The position numbers and the translations under genes are program-made. Below the pieces are notes generated by a model that was not told the DNA's origin, searched no databases, and saw only the letters and a program-made list of their open reading frames with translations. This document shows, piece by piece, positions 8,508 to 17,987 of a stretch of DNA of 64,000 bases (position 1 is its first letter; each line of letters begins with the position of its first letter). Source of the stretch: an uncultured Ruminococcus sp. (GTDB lineage Bacteria; Bacillota; Clostridia; Oscillospirales; Ruminococcaceae); assembly GCA_947624255.1 (NCBI GenBank), contig CANQJO010000002.1, positions 124,001-188,000 on the forward strand, in the 5' to 3' direction.

Positions 8508-9689
8508 TCAGTGGTGGAACAGCCTTATTCCCGTAAATGCCATAGCGATATTGTACTTGTTGCAGGTTTCTATAACGTTGTCATCACGGATAGAACCGCC
8601 CGGCTCTGCGATATACTCAACTCCCGATTTTCTTGCACGCTCGATATTGTCGCCGAACGGGAAGAATGCGTCAGAGCCGAGGCACACTTCCGTATTTTTA
8701 GCGATCCAAGCCTGCTTTTCCTCTCTTGTAAACACCTCCGGCTTTACCTTGAAGATCTTCTGCCACTCGCCCTCACGGAGAACGTCCTCATATTCGTCAC
8801 CGATGTAAACATCAATGGCATTGTCACGGTCGGCACGGCGTATCTCGTCAACGAATTGAAGTCCCATTACCTTTGGAGACTGTCTCAGCCACCAGTTATC
8901 GGCTTTCTGACCGGCAAGGCGTGTGCAGTGTATTCTTGACTGCTGACCTGCTCCGATACCGATAGCCTGACCGTCCTTGACATAGCATACGGAGTTTGAC
9001 TGCGTATATTTCAGCGTGATGAGAGAGATGAGCAGGTCGTCTTTTTTATCATCGGGGATATCCTTATTCTCTGTGACGATATTTGCAAGCAGCTCACGGT
9101 TGATATCAAGCTCGTTGCGTCCCTGTTCAAATGAGACGCCGTAAACCTGCTTTGTCTCAATGGGAGCAGGCTTGTAGTTTTCGTCAATTCTGAGAATACA
9201 GTATGTACCCTTTCTCTTTGATTTGAGTATCTCCAGAGCCTCCGGCTCGTAGCCGGGAGCGATTATGCCGTCAGAGACTTCACGCTGTATCATTTTTGCA
9301 GTGCATACATCGACCGTATCGGAGAGGGCGATAAAGTCCCCGTATGAGGACATTCTGTCAGCACCTCTTGCTCTTGCGTAAGCACTTGCGAGGGGAGTAA
9401 GCTCTCCAAGATCGTCGACCCAATAGATTTTTTTAAGGTCATCGGAGAGCGGTCTTCCGATAGCTGCTCCGGCAGGGGAGACGTGCTTGAACGAGGTCGC
9501 CGCACACACTCCCGTAGCTGCTTTAAGCTCTTTTACAAGCTGCCAACCGTTCAGAGCATCGAGCAGATTGATGTAGCCGGGCTTTCCGCACAGCACCTCA
9601 ATGGGAAGCTCCGAGCCGTCAGCCATATACACTCTTGACGGCTTCTGGTTGGGATTACAGCCGTATTTTAACTGCATTTCATTTGACAT
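8508..9689 (-). CDS. purH: Stand-alone phosphoribosylaminoimidazolecarboxamide (AICAR) formyltransferase, PurH AICARFT domain only
   Basis: AATSFKHVSPAGAA, VKYTQSNSVCY-like motif (LKYTQSNSVCY), SDAFFPFGDNIERA; 393 aa and no N-terminal IMP cyclohydrolase domain. Confidence 0.92.
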   Translation of the reverse strand: MSNEMQLKYGCNPNQKPSRVYMADGSELPIEVLCGKPGYINLLDALNGWQLVKELKAATGVCAATSFKHVSPAGAAIGRPLSDDLKKIYWVDDLGELTPLASAYARARGADRMSSYGDFIALSDTVDVCTAKMIQREVSDGIIAPGYEPEALEILKSKRKGTYCILRIDENYKPAPIETKQVYGVSFEQGRNELDINRELLANIVTENKDIPDDKKDDLLISLITLKYTQSNSVCYVKDGQAIGIGAGQQSRIHCTRLAGQKADNWWLRQSPKVMGLQFVDEIRRADRDNAIDVYIGDEYEDVLREGEWQKIFKVKPEVFTREEKQAWIAKNTEVCLGSDAFFPFGDNIERARKSGVEYIAEPGGSIRDDNVIETCNKYNIAMAFTGIRLFHH

Positions 9690-9773
9690 AATAATGTCCT
9701 CCTTGTTTGTTTTTTATCAGCCTTGATCATCGTCACGTGAGTCCGGATCAACAGTTCGTTTATTCGTATCCTT

Positions 9774-10487
9774 TTACTTGTTTTTGTTTATTATTCGTGT
9801 CTGTACCGCACCTGTTTCAAGCTCCACATAGCGGACAAAAAGTGAGACTTTGTTATCAGCGTTGAGGTTTTCCCAGATCATACCGGTAAAGCTGTCGATG
9901 TCGCCCGAAATTCCCACGAGCTTAGGCTCTCCCTCAAAGCTGGGCAGAGGTGAACCGTCACCCATGTAGGTGTGGATAAAGTGTCCCTCGCCGGCAATCG
10001 GGCATTTATAGGAGAATGTGAACCTCCGGCACGAGGAAGGATCGCCGTCTGCGCTTTTCAGTATCGACATTGCATAGTTGAATGCGCTGCCCTCAAAGCG
10101 GAGTATTCCCGAAATTCTGGGAGTGTAGTTGGGAGCATCGTCTTCAAACTCTCTTGTTCGGAGAGCCTGCTCAAAGGTGAACTGCTTATCCATAAGCTCG
10201 TAGATAGTATCCGTCTGGTCGCCGTTTGTGACGATGAGCTTATTTCCCAGAACTCTCACGGGAGCGTAGATTATCAGGTGAGGATCGGAGAGCTTGCTCT
10301 CGTCAAATGCTTGTGTACGTATGCCGTCTCCATCCTCAACGAAAATACGATTGCGGCTGTTTTCGCTTCTTCCCATGATGAAGTAGGCAGCGACAGCATA
10401 TTTGCCGTCCTCGGTCTTGCCGATGACTATTCCCCGGCCGGGGTATGCGTTTGAGGAGAGCTCGGCTGCGATGTCAAGTTTTTTCAT
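9774..10487 (-). CDS. purO: IMP cyclohydrolase, PurO-type
   Basis: SSNAYPGRGIVIGKTEDGKYAVAAYFIMGRSENSRNRIF motif of the PurO-like family; adjacent to the AICARFT gene. Confidence 0.88.
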   Translation of the reverse strand: MKKLDIAAELSSNAYPGRGIVIGKTEDGKYAVAAYFIMGRSENSRNRIFVEDGDGIRTQAFDESKLSDPHLIIYAPVRVLGNKLIVTNGDQTDTIYELMDKQFTFEQALRTREFEDDAPNYTPRISGILRFEGSAFNYAMSILKSADGDPSSCRRFTFSYKCPIAGEGHFIHTYMGDGSPLPSFEGEPKLVGISGDIDSFTGMIWENLNADNKVSLFVRYVELETGAVQTRIINKNK

Positions 10488-10499
10488 AGTGAAAACCTC

Positions 10500-11063
10500 C
10501 TATTTGATTATGAATGTATAAACACAGTCGGCGGCGACTATGACTATTACCGCAACTGTTATTATATTCAGAGTTTTGCGCTCCGGTTTTGAGAGTATCC
10601 GATTGAAAATCGGTTGGACGATATACATGAAGATCGTTCCTCCGAGACCGAAACGAAGTGAAGTGGATAAGGCTATTCTTGCCTGAAAATTGTATTTGTA
10701 CCGTTCATATGTCTGCCACGGCCACGCTCCGGTCGCTGCTTCAAGTATGTAGCTTGCGGCAAGTTCGATAAGAGTTGCCACTGCCGTACACCCGACGAAG
10801 ATAATGACCGGCTTTACGAAATTCAGCCGTTTTACGTCTTTTTTTCTCATAAGAGCACCGAAACAGACAAGGAACGTCAAAGCTCCCACGCCGTAAACGG
10901 GGCAGTACGGTCCGAATAGTACGCCTCTGTTTGAGAATCCCCAACGGTAGATGAATGTCTCTAAGACCACCTCATAGCACCAACCGAGTACAGCGTACAT
11001 CCAAAAGCAGAGGAAATACTTCTGAAAGAGCTGTTTTTCCTTTATTTCGGCAAGCTTCATCAT
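10500..11063 (-). CDS. Putative ABC-transporter type IV (CmpB-like) membrane protein
   Basis: FWMYAVLGWCYEVVLETFIYRWGFSNRGVLFGPYCPVYGVGAL signature. Confidence 0.8.
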   Translation of the reverse strand: MMKLAEIKEKQLFQKYFLCFWMYAVLGWCYEVVLETFIYRWGFSNRGVLFGPYCPVYGVGALTFLVCFGALMRKKDVKRLNFVKPVIIFVGCTAVATLIELAASYILEAATGAWPWQTYERYKYNFQARIALSTSLRFGLGGTIFMYIVQPIFNRILSKPERKTLNIITVAVIVIVAADCVYTFIIK

Positions 11064-11683
11064 TTTATGACCGCCTTGCCGTCAACTATATTGATTCTGT
11101 CCTGACAGAAGAGTGAGACTGCCTCGGGGAGTATCTTCCACTCAGCCTGCTCCATTATCCTCTTCTGGAGCGTCTGTGGAGTGTCGTCCGCCATGACTTC
11201 AACGGCTTTCTGGAGGATTATCGCTCCTGCATCGGCTTTCTCGTTCACAAAGTGGACGGTCGCACCGCTTATCTTCACGCCGTAGTCAAGTGCCGCCTGA
11301 TGAACTCTCAGCCCGTAGAAACCCTCGCCGCAGAATGAGGGGATAAGTGCCGGGTGGACATTTATTATCCTGTAGGCGTACTCCTTTGTGACACACTCAT
11401 CAAGTATCGTCATAAATCCTGCAAGCACAACAAGATCGGCATTTTCCTCGTTGAGAGCGTTCAGTATCGCCTTGCTGTAGGAGAGACTGTCAGCGTACTC
11501 ACGGCGTGGGAGCACACGGGTGCCGATGCCGTTTTTCGCTGCCCGTTCAAGAGCGTATGCCTTGGGATTCGAGGAGATCACGCAGGTGATGCTTCCGTTC
11601 TTTATTATTCCCGATTTTTCCGCATCTATAAGTGCCTGAAGATTTGTTCCGCCTCCCGACACAAGAACGACTATTTTTTTCAT
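11060..11683 (-). CDS. purN: Phosphoribosylglycinamide formyltransferase
   Basis: VSGGGTNLQALID, NVHPALIPSFCGEGFYG, GATVHFVNEKADAGAII. Confidence 0.95.
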   Translation of the reverse strand: MKKIVVLVSGGGTNLQALIDAEKSGIIKNGSITCVISSNPKAYALERAAKNGIGTRVLPRREYADSLSYSKAILNALNEENADLVVLAGFMTILDECVTKEYAYRIINVHPALIPSFCGEGFYGLRVHQAALDYGVKISGATVHFVNEKADAGAIILQKAVEVMADDTPQTLQKRIMEQAEWKILPEAVSLFCQDRINIVDGKAVIK

Positions 11684-12108
11684 AGTGATCCTCCGATAAC
11701 AATTATTCCGGAAGCAAAAGCGAGTGCTCCCATTATCACTAAAGCCTTGGCATTTTTTGACCGCTTGAATTCATTGCCGAGAAAAAATTCCTTCGGCTTA
11801 TTTATGTCAACGAGTATATTTATGGTGTCTCCGACCTTGAAATTTATCTGATCTCTCAGCATCAGTGACACATAATGCGCCTTGATGAGCGTATCTTCAA
11901 GGAAGTATTCCACCTCCGGACAGTAAGAGCTGTACGGAAAAGAGGGAGCGCTGCTCACAATTGGACGTATTTTCGTCACCGTTGCCTGAAATGTTTCAAG
12001 CTCTGCATTTTTCAGCTTATTGGAGTAATAGATATTCACGATCCCCGCAGCCATCACTACGAAGCCGACCATTAAACATGAAAATCCCCAAATAATATAT
12101 GAGTGCAT
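11680..12108 (-). CDS. DUF3592-like small membrane protein
   Basis: Two TM segments flanking a beta-domain (YCPEVEYFLEDTLIKAHY... KVGDTINILVDINKPKEFF). Confidence 0.65.
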   Translation of the reverse strand: MHSYIIWGFSCLMVGFVVMAAGIVNIYYSNKLKNAELETFQATVTKIRPIVSSAPSFPYSSYCPEVEYFLEDTLIKAHYVSLMLRDQINFKVGDTINILVDINKPKEFFLGNEFKRSKNAKALVIMGALAFASGIIVIGGSL

Positions 12109-12120
12109 ATTTTTCCCCTT

Positions 12121-12582
12121 TCATGATGCTATCCTGATTATGAGGAGGATAACAGCCGCACAGCCTCCGTACAGGATAAATCGGGCGTAATCGCTTGTTA
12201 ATTCATTTTCACGTCCTGCAAAATAAAAGAACATGGGATCATCAGGCGAGTAGCATATCATCTCTTCACTGCCTATTTCAAGCTGTTCGTGACGTGAGCC
12301 TACCGTATATACCGAGGAGATCTCTCTGCCCTCCTCTGTTTCGTATGCGACAATAGGAAAAACGTCCTTTGCCTTTGAGGTGTGATAGCCGGTGACTGTG
12401 CCGTAAACGGCAACGCTGTCACGGAGTTTTCTCCTGATGATGAATATGTGGTACGCAAAAAGTGCTGCCATTATCAGATAGACGATGAGCAGACCGTCGA
12501 TTAGTCTGCCCTTTCGCATAAAAACGCCAAGAATGACCATAGCTGCGGCAGCCGTGACCATATCAGCGGTATTGACTTTCAT
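12121..12582 (-). CDS. DUF3592-like small membrane protein
   Basis: VYGTVTGYHTSKAKDVFPIVAYETEEGREISSVY...YSPDDPMFFYF with TM helices. Confidence 0.6.
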   Translation of the reverse strand: MKVNTADMVTAAAAMVILGVFMRKGRLIDGLLIVYLIMAALFAYHIFIIRRKLRDSVAVYGTVTGYHTSKAKDVFPIVAYETEEGREISSVYTVGSRHEQLEIGSEEMICYSPDDPMFFYFAGRENELTSDYARFILYGGCAAVILLIIRIAS

Positions 12583-12660
12583 ACAGAGTACACCCCCGTT
12601 TTTAACTCATAGTCCGCTCCGGCAGAGCTTCATCGTTCAACCGATGAGCAGGTATCCCGA

Positions 12661-12932
12661 TCATGCAAGCATACTGCCCCAAATCATGAACGACCCGAGA
12701 AATATCAGCACAGCCGCTGCAAGAATTTTATATACAACTTCTCTTATACGGAAGCCTTTCTTTGAGTGATAATAAATTTCGTCCGTTTTTTTCGGATCAT
12801 ACCTTATAGTTACAGCCGTATGGGATCCGTACATCTGAAATGCGTTTCCTGCCCTGATGTATGCCCGCAGCAATTAAGCAGTATACCAAGCAGCACGATA
12901 ATGCTGCCCGATATATTAAGTATGTTCAGCAA
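12661..12932 (-). pseudogene. Internally deleted/frameshifted third DUF3592-like gene
   Basis: Minus strand: (TTG)LNILNISGSIIVLLGILLNC N-terminal helix is followed, in another frame, by AVTIRYDPKKTDEIYY plus a C-terminal helix; the central domain is missing. Confidence 0.5.
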
Positions 12933-13960
12933 ATAATTACTCCGTCTTCGGACTGCACCAGTTCACCGAGTATATATGCCTCCTCACCGGCAGATCTGAG
13001 GATCTCAACAGCCTTGTCAGCATCCGACTTATCCACACAGGCGATCATTCCCACGCCCATATTGAACGTATTGAACATATCTCTTTCGGGAATATTTCCG
13101 GTGCGTGCGATAAGGTTGAAAATAGGCAGTATCTGCACGGCATTGCGCTCTATTTTTGCTGAGAGACCGGCAGGCAGGCTGCGTGGGATATTCTCATAGA
13201 ATCCGCCGCCCGTTATGTGGGAGAGCGATTTCACGGTGACGCTTTCAATGAGAGCCGTCACTGCCTTGACGTATATCCTCGTGGGAGTAAGCAGGCACTC
13301 ACCGAGAGTCATTCCCAGATCGTCAAAATGAACGCCGAGAGTCTGTTTATTCACATCAAAAACATTTCTCACGAGCGAAAATCCGTTGGAGTGTACGCCG
13401 CTTGAACGTATGGCGATAAGTACATCTCCGGCTTTCTGAGTTTCCGGCTTGAGGAGCTTATCCTTATCGGCGATGCCTACCGAAAATCCGGCAAGGTCGT
13501 ACTCGTCCTCCGGCATAAGGCCGGGATGCTCGGCAGTTTCACCGCCGATGAGTGCACAGCCTGCCTGAACGCAGCCCTCCGCAACGCCGGAGACTATCTC
13601 TGCGATCTTTTCGGGGATATTTTTTCCACAGGCGATATAGTCAAGGAAAAACAGCGGTTTTGCACCGCAGCATATGATGTCGTTCACACACATTGCAACG
13701 CAGTCGATACCGACGGTATCGTGCTTGTCAAGAATGAATGCGAGCTTTATCTTTGTGCCTACGCCGTCAGTTCCCGAAACGAGGACGGGAGCTTTCATAC
13801 CTGCGATATCAGGCTCAAAAAGACCGCCGAAGCCGCCTATTCCGGAAGAGCCTTTTACAGCCGTTCTTGCGATGTGGGCTTTCATCAGCTCAACAGCCTT
13901 GTATCCGGCAGTAACGTCAACTCCTGCCTTTTTGTAGCTTTCAGAGTAACTGTTATTCAT
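12926..13960 (-). CDS. purM: Phosphoribosylformylglycinamidine cyclo-ligase
   Basis: GVDVTAGYKAVELMK, VSGTDGVGTKIKLAF, HITGGGFYENIPR. Confidence 0.97.
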   Translation of the reverse strand: MNNSYSESYKKAGVDVTAGYKAVELMKAHIARTAVKGSSGIGGFGGLFEPDIAGMKAPVLVSGTDGVGTKIKLAFILDKHDTVGIDCVAMCVNDIICCGAKPLFFLDYIACGKNIPEKIAEIVSGVAEGCVQAGCALIGGETAEHPGLMPEDEYDLAGFSVGIADKDKLLKPETQKAGDVLIAIRSSGVHSNGFSLVRNVFDVNKQTLGVHFDDLGMTLGECLLTPTRIYVKAVTALIESVTVKSLSHITGGGFYENIPRSLPAGLSAKIERNAVQILPIFNLIARTGNIPERDMFNTFNMGVGMIACVDKSDADKAVEILRSAGEEAYILGELVQSEDGVIIC

Positions 13961-13972
13961 AAAAACCTCCTT

Positions 13973-15397
13973 TTATTCTCTGCCGCTCCAGCAGTATGAG
14001 CAGAGATCACACTCCGGCAGTCCCACTGCTCTGACAGTACCTTCAAGAGTCTGAAACTCCAGTGAGGTGAGTTTCAGTCTGCGGCAGATCTCGTCTCTGA
14101 GCCTTCTGCCTCTCTCGGTGTCGGAGCTGATGTATTCCGCAATGTGCTCCACGCCCTTGCCGCCCTCCAGCTCGTTGATTATCCGGCGTGCGATAAGCTC
14201 CATTTCCGAGGTGCTTCTGGAGAAATTCAGGTATTTGCAGCCGTACATTATAGGAGGACAGGCTGAACGCATATGTACCTCCTTTGCACCGTGTTCATAG
14301 AGAAACTCCACTGTTTCACGCATTTGTGTGCCACGTACGATGCTGTCATCAACGAAAAGCAGCTTCTTGCCGTATATAAGCTCATGGACGGGGATCAGCT
14401 TCATTTTTGCCACCTGATTGCGGATCGTCTGATTGGTGGGCATAAAGCTCCTTGGCCATGTGGGAGTGTATTTTACAAAGGGGCGTGCAAACGGGATACC
14501 GCTCCTGTTGGCGTATCCGATAGCGTGAGGCGTACCGGAATCCGGCACTCCGCAAACGTAGTCCACATCGGGAAGTCTGCCTGCTTTTATGTCGTTTTCA
14601 GCCATGATCTCGCCGTTGCGGGTCCTCATGGTCTCAACGGTGACTCCCTCATAAACGGCGTTCGGATAACCGTAGTACGTCCACAGAAAGGTGCAGATCT
14701 TCATTTTTGACGGATCGCCCTCGCTGAGTGTCTCGCAGCTTTCGGCAGTGATGCGGACGATCTCACCCGGGCAAAGCTCACGGTATGTATCGTAGCCCAA
14801 TTTCTGGAAAGCGAATGATTCCGATGAGAGACAGAAACCGTCGCTGCGTTTTCCGATTATGATAGGGAGTCTGCCGGCGATGTCTCTTGCAGCGATGATC
14901 TCCTCGCCGGTGAGGATCATAAGCGACATTGTGCCCTCGATCCTGCTTTGCGCATAGCGGATACCCTCGGTAAAGGAATTCTTCTGTGCGATCAGAGCGG
15001 CAATAAGGTCGCCTGAGTTGATGCTGCCGCTGCTCATTGCCTCGAAGTTGGGGCAGCCGTTTTCAAGAAGCTCCTGCACGAGAGCATCGGCATTCCTGAT
15101 TATACCTATTGAGCAGATAGCGTAAAGTCCGAGTTTTGACCTGACGAGTATCGGCTGAGGATCTGTATCGCTGATACAGCCTATGCAGATCTTGCCCCTC
15201 ATTTTAGCGACATCGTCCTCAAACTTAGTCCTGAAAGGAGAGTTTTCGATGCTGTGGATATTTCTCTGAAAGCCAAGCTCCGGAGAGTACGAGGTCATGC
15301 CGCCTCGTCTTGTTCCAAGATGCGAGTGATAGTCCGTACCGAAGAAAACATCGGTAATGCAGTCATTTTTTGAAGCTGCGCCAAAAAAACCGCCCAT
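13973..15397 (-). CDS. purF: Amidophosphoribosyltransferase, divergent class lacking the N-terminal Cys
   Basis: MGGFFGAASKNDCITD...HLGTRRGGM; PRPP loop KLLFVDDSIVRGTQM; located in the pur cluster. Confidence 0.88.
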   Translation of the reverse strand: MGGFFGAASKNDCITDVFFGTDYHSHLGTRRGGMTSYSPELGFQRNIHSIENSPFRTKFEDDVAKMRGKICIGCISDTDPQPILVRSKLGLYAICSIGIIRNADALVQELLENGCPNFEAMSSGSINSGDLIAALIAQKNSFTEGIRYAQSRIEGTMSLMILTGEEIIAARDIAGRLPIIIGKRSDGFCLSSESFAFQKLGYDTYRELCPGEIVRITAESCETLSEGDPSKMKICTFLWTYYGYPNAVYEGVTVETMRTRNGEIMAENDIKAGRLPDVDYVCGVPDSGTPHAIGYANRSGIPFARPFVKYTPTWPRSFMPTNQTIRNQVAKMKLIPVHELIYGKKLLFVDDSIVRGTQMRETVEFLYEHGAKEVHMRSACPPIMYGCKYLNFSRSTSEMELIARRIINELEGGKGVEHIAEYISSDTERGRRLRDEICRRLKLTSLEFQTLEGTVRAVGLPECDLCSYCWSGRE

Positions 15398-15401
15398 TGT
15401 A

Positions 15402-16118
15402 TTATTCTCCCATAAGTCTCTTCATGATCTCTTGATAAGCCTCTTCAACGCCGCCCATATCTCTGCGGAAGCGATCCTTGTCAAGCTTTTCGTGAGTGGT
15501 GCTGTCCCAGAAGCGGCAGGTGTCGGGAGAGATCTCATCGGCAAGAATAATGTCATCGTGGAAGCGTCCGAATTCTATTTTGAAGTCAATGAGGTCGATG
15601 TTGAGCTTCTTGAAGAAATTCACCATAAACTGATTTATGCGGAGGGCATAGTCTGTGATCTTTGCGATCTCCTCCTTTGTGGCAAGTCCCAGAGCGAGAG
15701 CGTAGTAGTCGTTGATAAACGGATCGCCGAGATCGTCATTCTTGTAGCTGAATTCAAGTATGGGAGTGAGGAGCGCCTTGCCCTCTTCAACGCCCATGCG
15801 CTTTGAAAAGCTGCCGGCTGCGACATTTCTCACAATGACCTCAAGCGGAACGATAGAGACTTTTTTAACGATAGTCTCTCTGTCGCTGATCTCCTCCACA
15901 AGGTGAGTTGGAATGCCCTCTTTTTCCAGCATTTTGAACATATAGTTCGTCATCTTGTTGTTGATAACGCCCTTACCGGATATCGTTCCCTTTTTTTCGC
16001 CGTTGAACGCTGTGGCATCGTCCTTGTAATCTACGATGACCATATCGGGATCGTTTGTTGCAAAGACTTTTTTAGCCTTTCCCTCATAGAGCTGCTCCTT
16101 TTTAACGATGTTTTCCAT
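15402..16118 (-). CDS. purC: Phosphoribosylaminoimidazole-succinocarboxamide synthase
   Basis: [53 protein letters not shown]. Start set at [10 protein letters not shown] with AGGAGG upstream. Confidence 0.96.
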   Translation of the reverse strand: MENIVKKEQLYEGKAKKVFATNDPDMVIVDYKDDATAFNGEKKGTISGKGVINNKMTNYMFKMLEKEGIPTHLVEEISDRETIVKKVSIVPLEVIVRNVAAGSFSKRMGVEEGKALLTPILEFSYKNDDLGDPFINDYYALALGLATKEEIAKITDYALRINQFMVNFFKKLNIDLIDFKIEFGRFHDDIILADEISPDTCRFWDSTTHEKLDKDRFRRDMGGVEEAYQEIMKRLMGE

Positions 16119-16183
16119 TTTAATAGACCTCCTGAGAATTACATGAAATATATACAAGTCCTTTTTATCGGACAGGTAAGCGA

Positions 16184-16378
16184 TCATTTATCTGTGATTT
16201 TGTCAATGACTACATTTCCGCTGCTGTCAAGAAGAGGTGTAATTCCGGGTGATATGCCGGAACCCAAATAGTTGACACCCGTAACGGTATCAACGATGAT
16301 CCGTACCGCACCCATACCGAGATCCTGTTCTTCCTTGATAACAAAGCGTTTGGCTTTCTTTTCCTTTTTATCAGACAT
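16184..16378 (-). CDS. Small DUF6440-like protein
   Basis: [55 protein letters not shown]; overlaps the purE stop. Confidence 0.6.
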   Translation of the reverse strand: MSDKKEKKAKRFVIKEEQDLGMGAVRIIVDTVTGVNYLGSGISPGITPLLDSSGNVVIDKITDK

Positions 16379-16871
16379 TTTTGATCTCCTCCTGAATTGC
16401 GGCATCTTTTTTCGCCACGGCATCAGCCATTTTCTGTTTCTCATCGGCAAGCCTCCGTGAAAGCTCACTGTCCGAGAGAGCGAGTATCTGCACCGCAAGA
16501 ACGGCTGCATTTTTAGCACCGTTCACCGCAACTGTGGCAACAGGCACTCCGGGCGGCATCATAACTGTTGCAAGGAGTGCGTCCATGCCGTCCAGTACGG
16601 ATGAGCTCATAGGGATGCCTATTACAGGCAGGATAGTGTTTCCGGCGATAACGCCTGCAAGGTGTGCAGCCATGCCGGCAGCGCAGATGATAACTCCGAA
16701 GCCGTTTTCGGCGGCGGAGGAGGCGAACGCTGCCGCCTCAGCAGGAGTTCTGTGGGCGCTCATGATGTGACATTCAAATTCAACGCCGTACTTTTTAAGT
16801 TCTGTGAGTGCCGATCTCACAACGGGGAAGTCGCTGTCGCTTCCCATGATAACTGCAACTTTTTTTGACAT
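16371..16871 (-). CDS. purE: 5-(carboxyamino)imidazole ribonucleotide mutase
   Basis: [52 protein letters not shown]. Confidence 0.97.
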   Translation of the reverse strand: MSKKVAVIMGSDSDFPVVRSALTELKKYGVEFECHIMSAHRTPAEAAAFASSAAENGFGVIICAAGMAAHLAGVIAGNTILPVIGIPMSSSVLDGMDALLATVMMPPGVPVATVAVNGAKNAAVLAVQILALSDSELSRRLADEKQKMADAVAKKDAAIQEEIKNV

Positions 16872-16883
16872 ATGTATACTCCT

Positions 16884-17987
16884 TTATTCAGCCGGATCAT
16901 CCGGCGTATCGTTTTGCGGACCGTCGGTAGGGATATCCTCCTCCGGTACGGACGGCGGCTGCGGATAATTCGGCTTGCTCAGCACAAATCCTCCTGAGAC
17001 TGCTTCAAGGTCACGGAGATCCGTACCGCTGAATTCCACCACAGCCTTATATGTATCATTCAGTCCGGAAGCCCTGCCGCTGTCATCGGTATAGGATATT
17101 GATGTATCGGCAGATACAGACACCGCATAATGCGGCGTATCATCATCTCCCGACTGTATGGGATAGATGAAAATTCCTGAGATCCTGTTGAGTTTTTTTC
17201 CGGTGATCTGTTTTTCCTCGGGGAAAAGCACCGAAAAGACAGCACCGCCTCCGGTATTGACTCCTGTGAGATTGTCAGCACTGCCGGTAAAGGCAAATTC
17301 GAGATATCTCTCGGTGACGTAGGTCATTTTTTCCAGCATATCGGGGGACAGCTTTGAGAGGAGCGTTCTGCTGTCGGCGGTCATAGTGTACGGGCAGTTC
17401 ATAACGCTGCCTGATATTTCCGCATTTATAAGTGAGAGTTTCTCACCGTCGGCACAATAGATGTAGATGCCGTTTCCGCCGGAGAGAGTGATAGTATCAT
17501 CACTGATATTGCAGCTCTCCCACGAGCGTGAAAAGCATGGAGAGAAATTGCGGTCGTAGATCACCCATGAGCCGTCAGCATCAGCCTCCGCAGTATAAAA
17601 TGTGAAACTGCCGAATGCATGGCGGGTGATGCTCTTGTAGATGAGCGGGACAACGATATTCCCATCGTAATTGATGCAGCCTTTCAGCACTGTGCCGTTT
17701 ATTGAGGAGGCAGCGATGCACATATCATTGTCGGCAAAGGTCAGCTCCGACCATTCGGGAGCAACGATGATGCGATCGTTGGCATCTGCTATGCCGTACA
17801 GTCCGCTGCTGTTCTCGAAGATCCTGTTGCCGTACCGGTCTGCACCGTGCATTTTGTCGATATCTGTTTCGGCTGACTGCGGAGAGGTGCTCTTTGAGGT
17901 GTCGGAGTAAAACTTTGTGATCGCAGCCGCAAGGACTATTATCACAACAAAGAGGATCGACACCACCAGCCTCATACGGCGGCTCAA
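16884..17987 (-). CDS. Membrane-anchored hypothetical protein with WG-repeat-like N-terminal region
   Basis: N-terminal TM; SGLYGIADANDRIIVAPEW and GCINYDGNIVVPLIY resemble WG/KWG-type repeats. Confidence 0.5.
   Translation of the reverse strand: MSRRMRLVVSILFVVIIVLAAAITKFYSDTSKSTSPQSAETDIDKMHGADRYGNRIFENSSGLYGIADANDRIIVAPEWSELTFADNDMCIAASSINGTVLKGCINYDGNIVVPLIYKSITRHAFGSFTFYTAEADADGSWVIYDRNFSPCFSRSWESCNISDDTITLSGGNGIYIYCADGEKLSLINAEISGSVMNCPYTMTADSRTLLSKLSPDMLEKMTYVTERYLEFAFTGSADNLTGVNTGGGAVFSVLFPEEKQITGKKLNRISGIFIYPIQSGDDDTPHYAVSVSADTSISYTDDSGRASGLNDTYKAVVEFSGTDLRDLEAVSGGFVLSKPNYPQPPSVPEEDIPTDGPQNDTPDDPAE

Noticed and set aside
14273-14710. 145-aa plus-strand ORF antisense to purF
   Set aside because: Shadow ORF of a well-supported gene.
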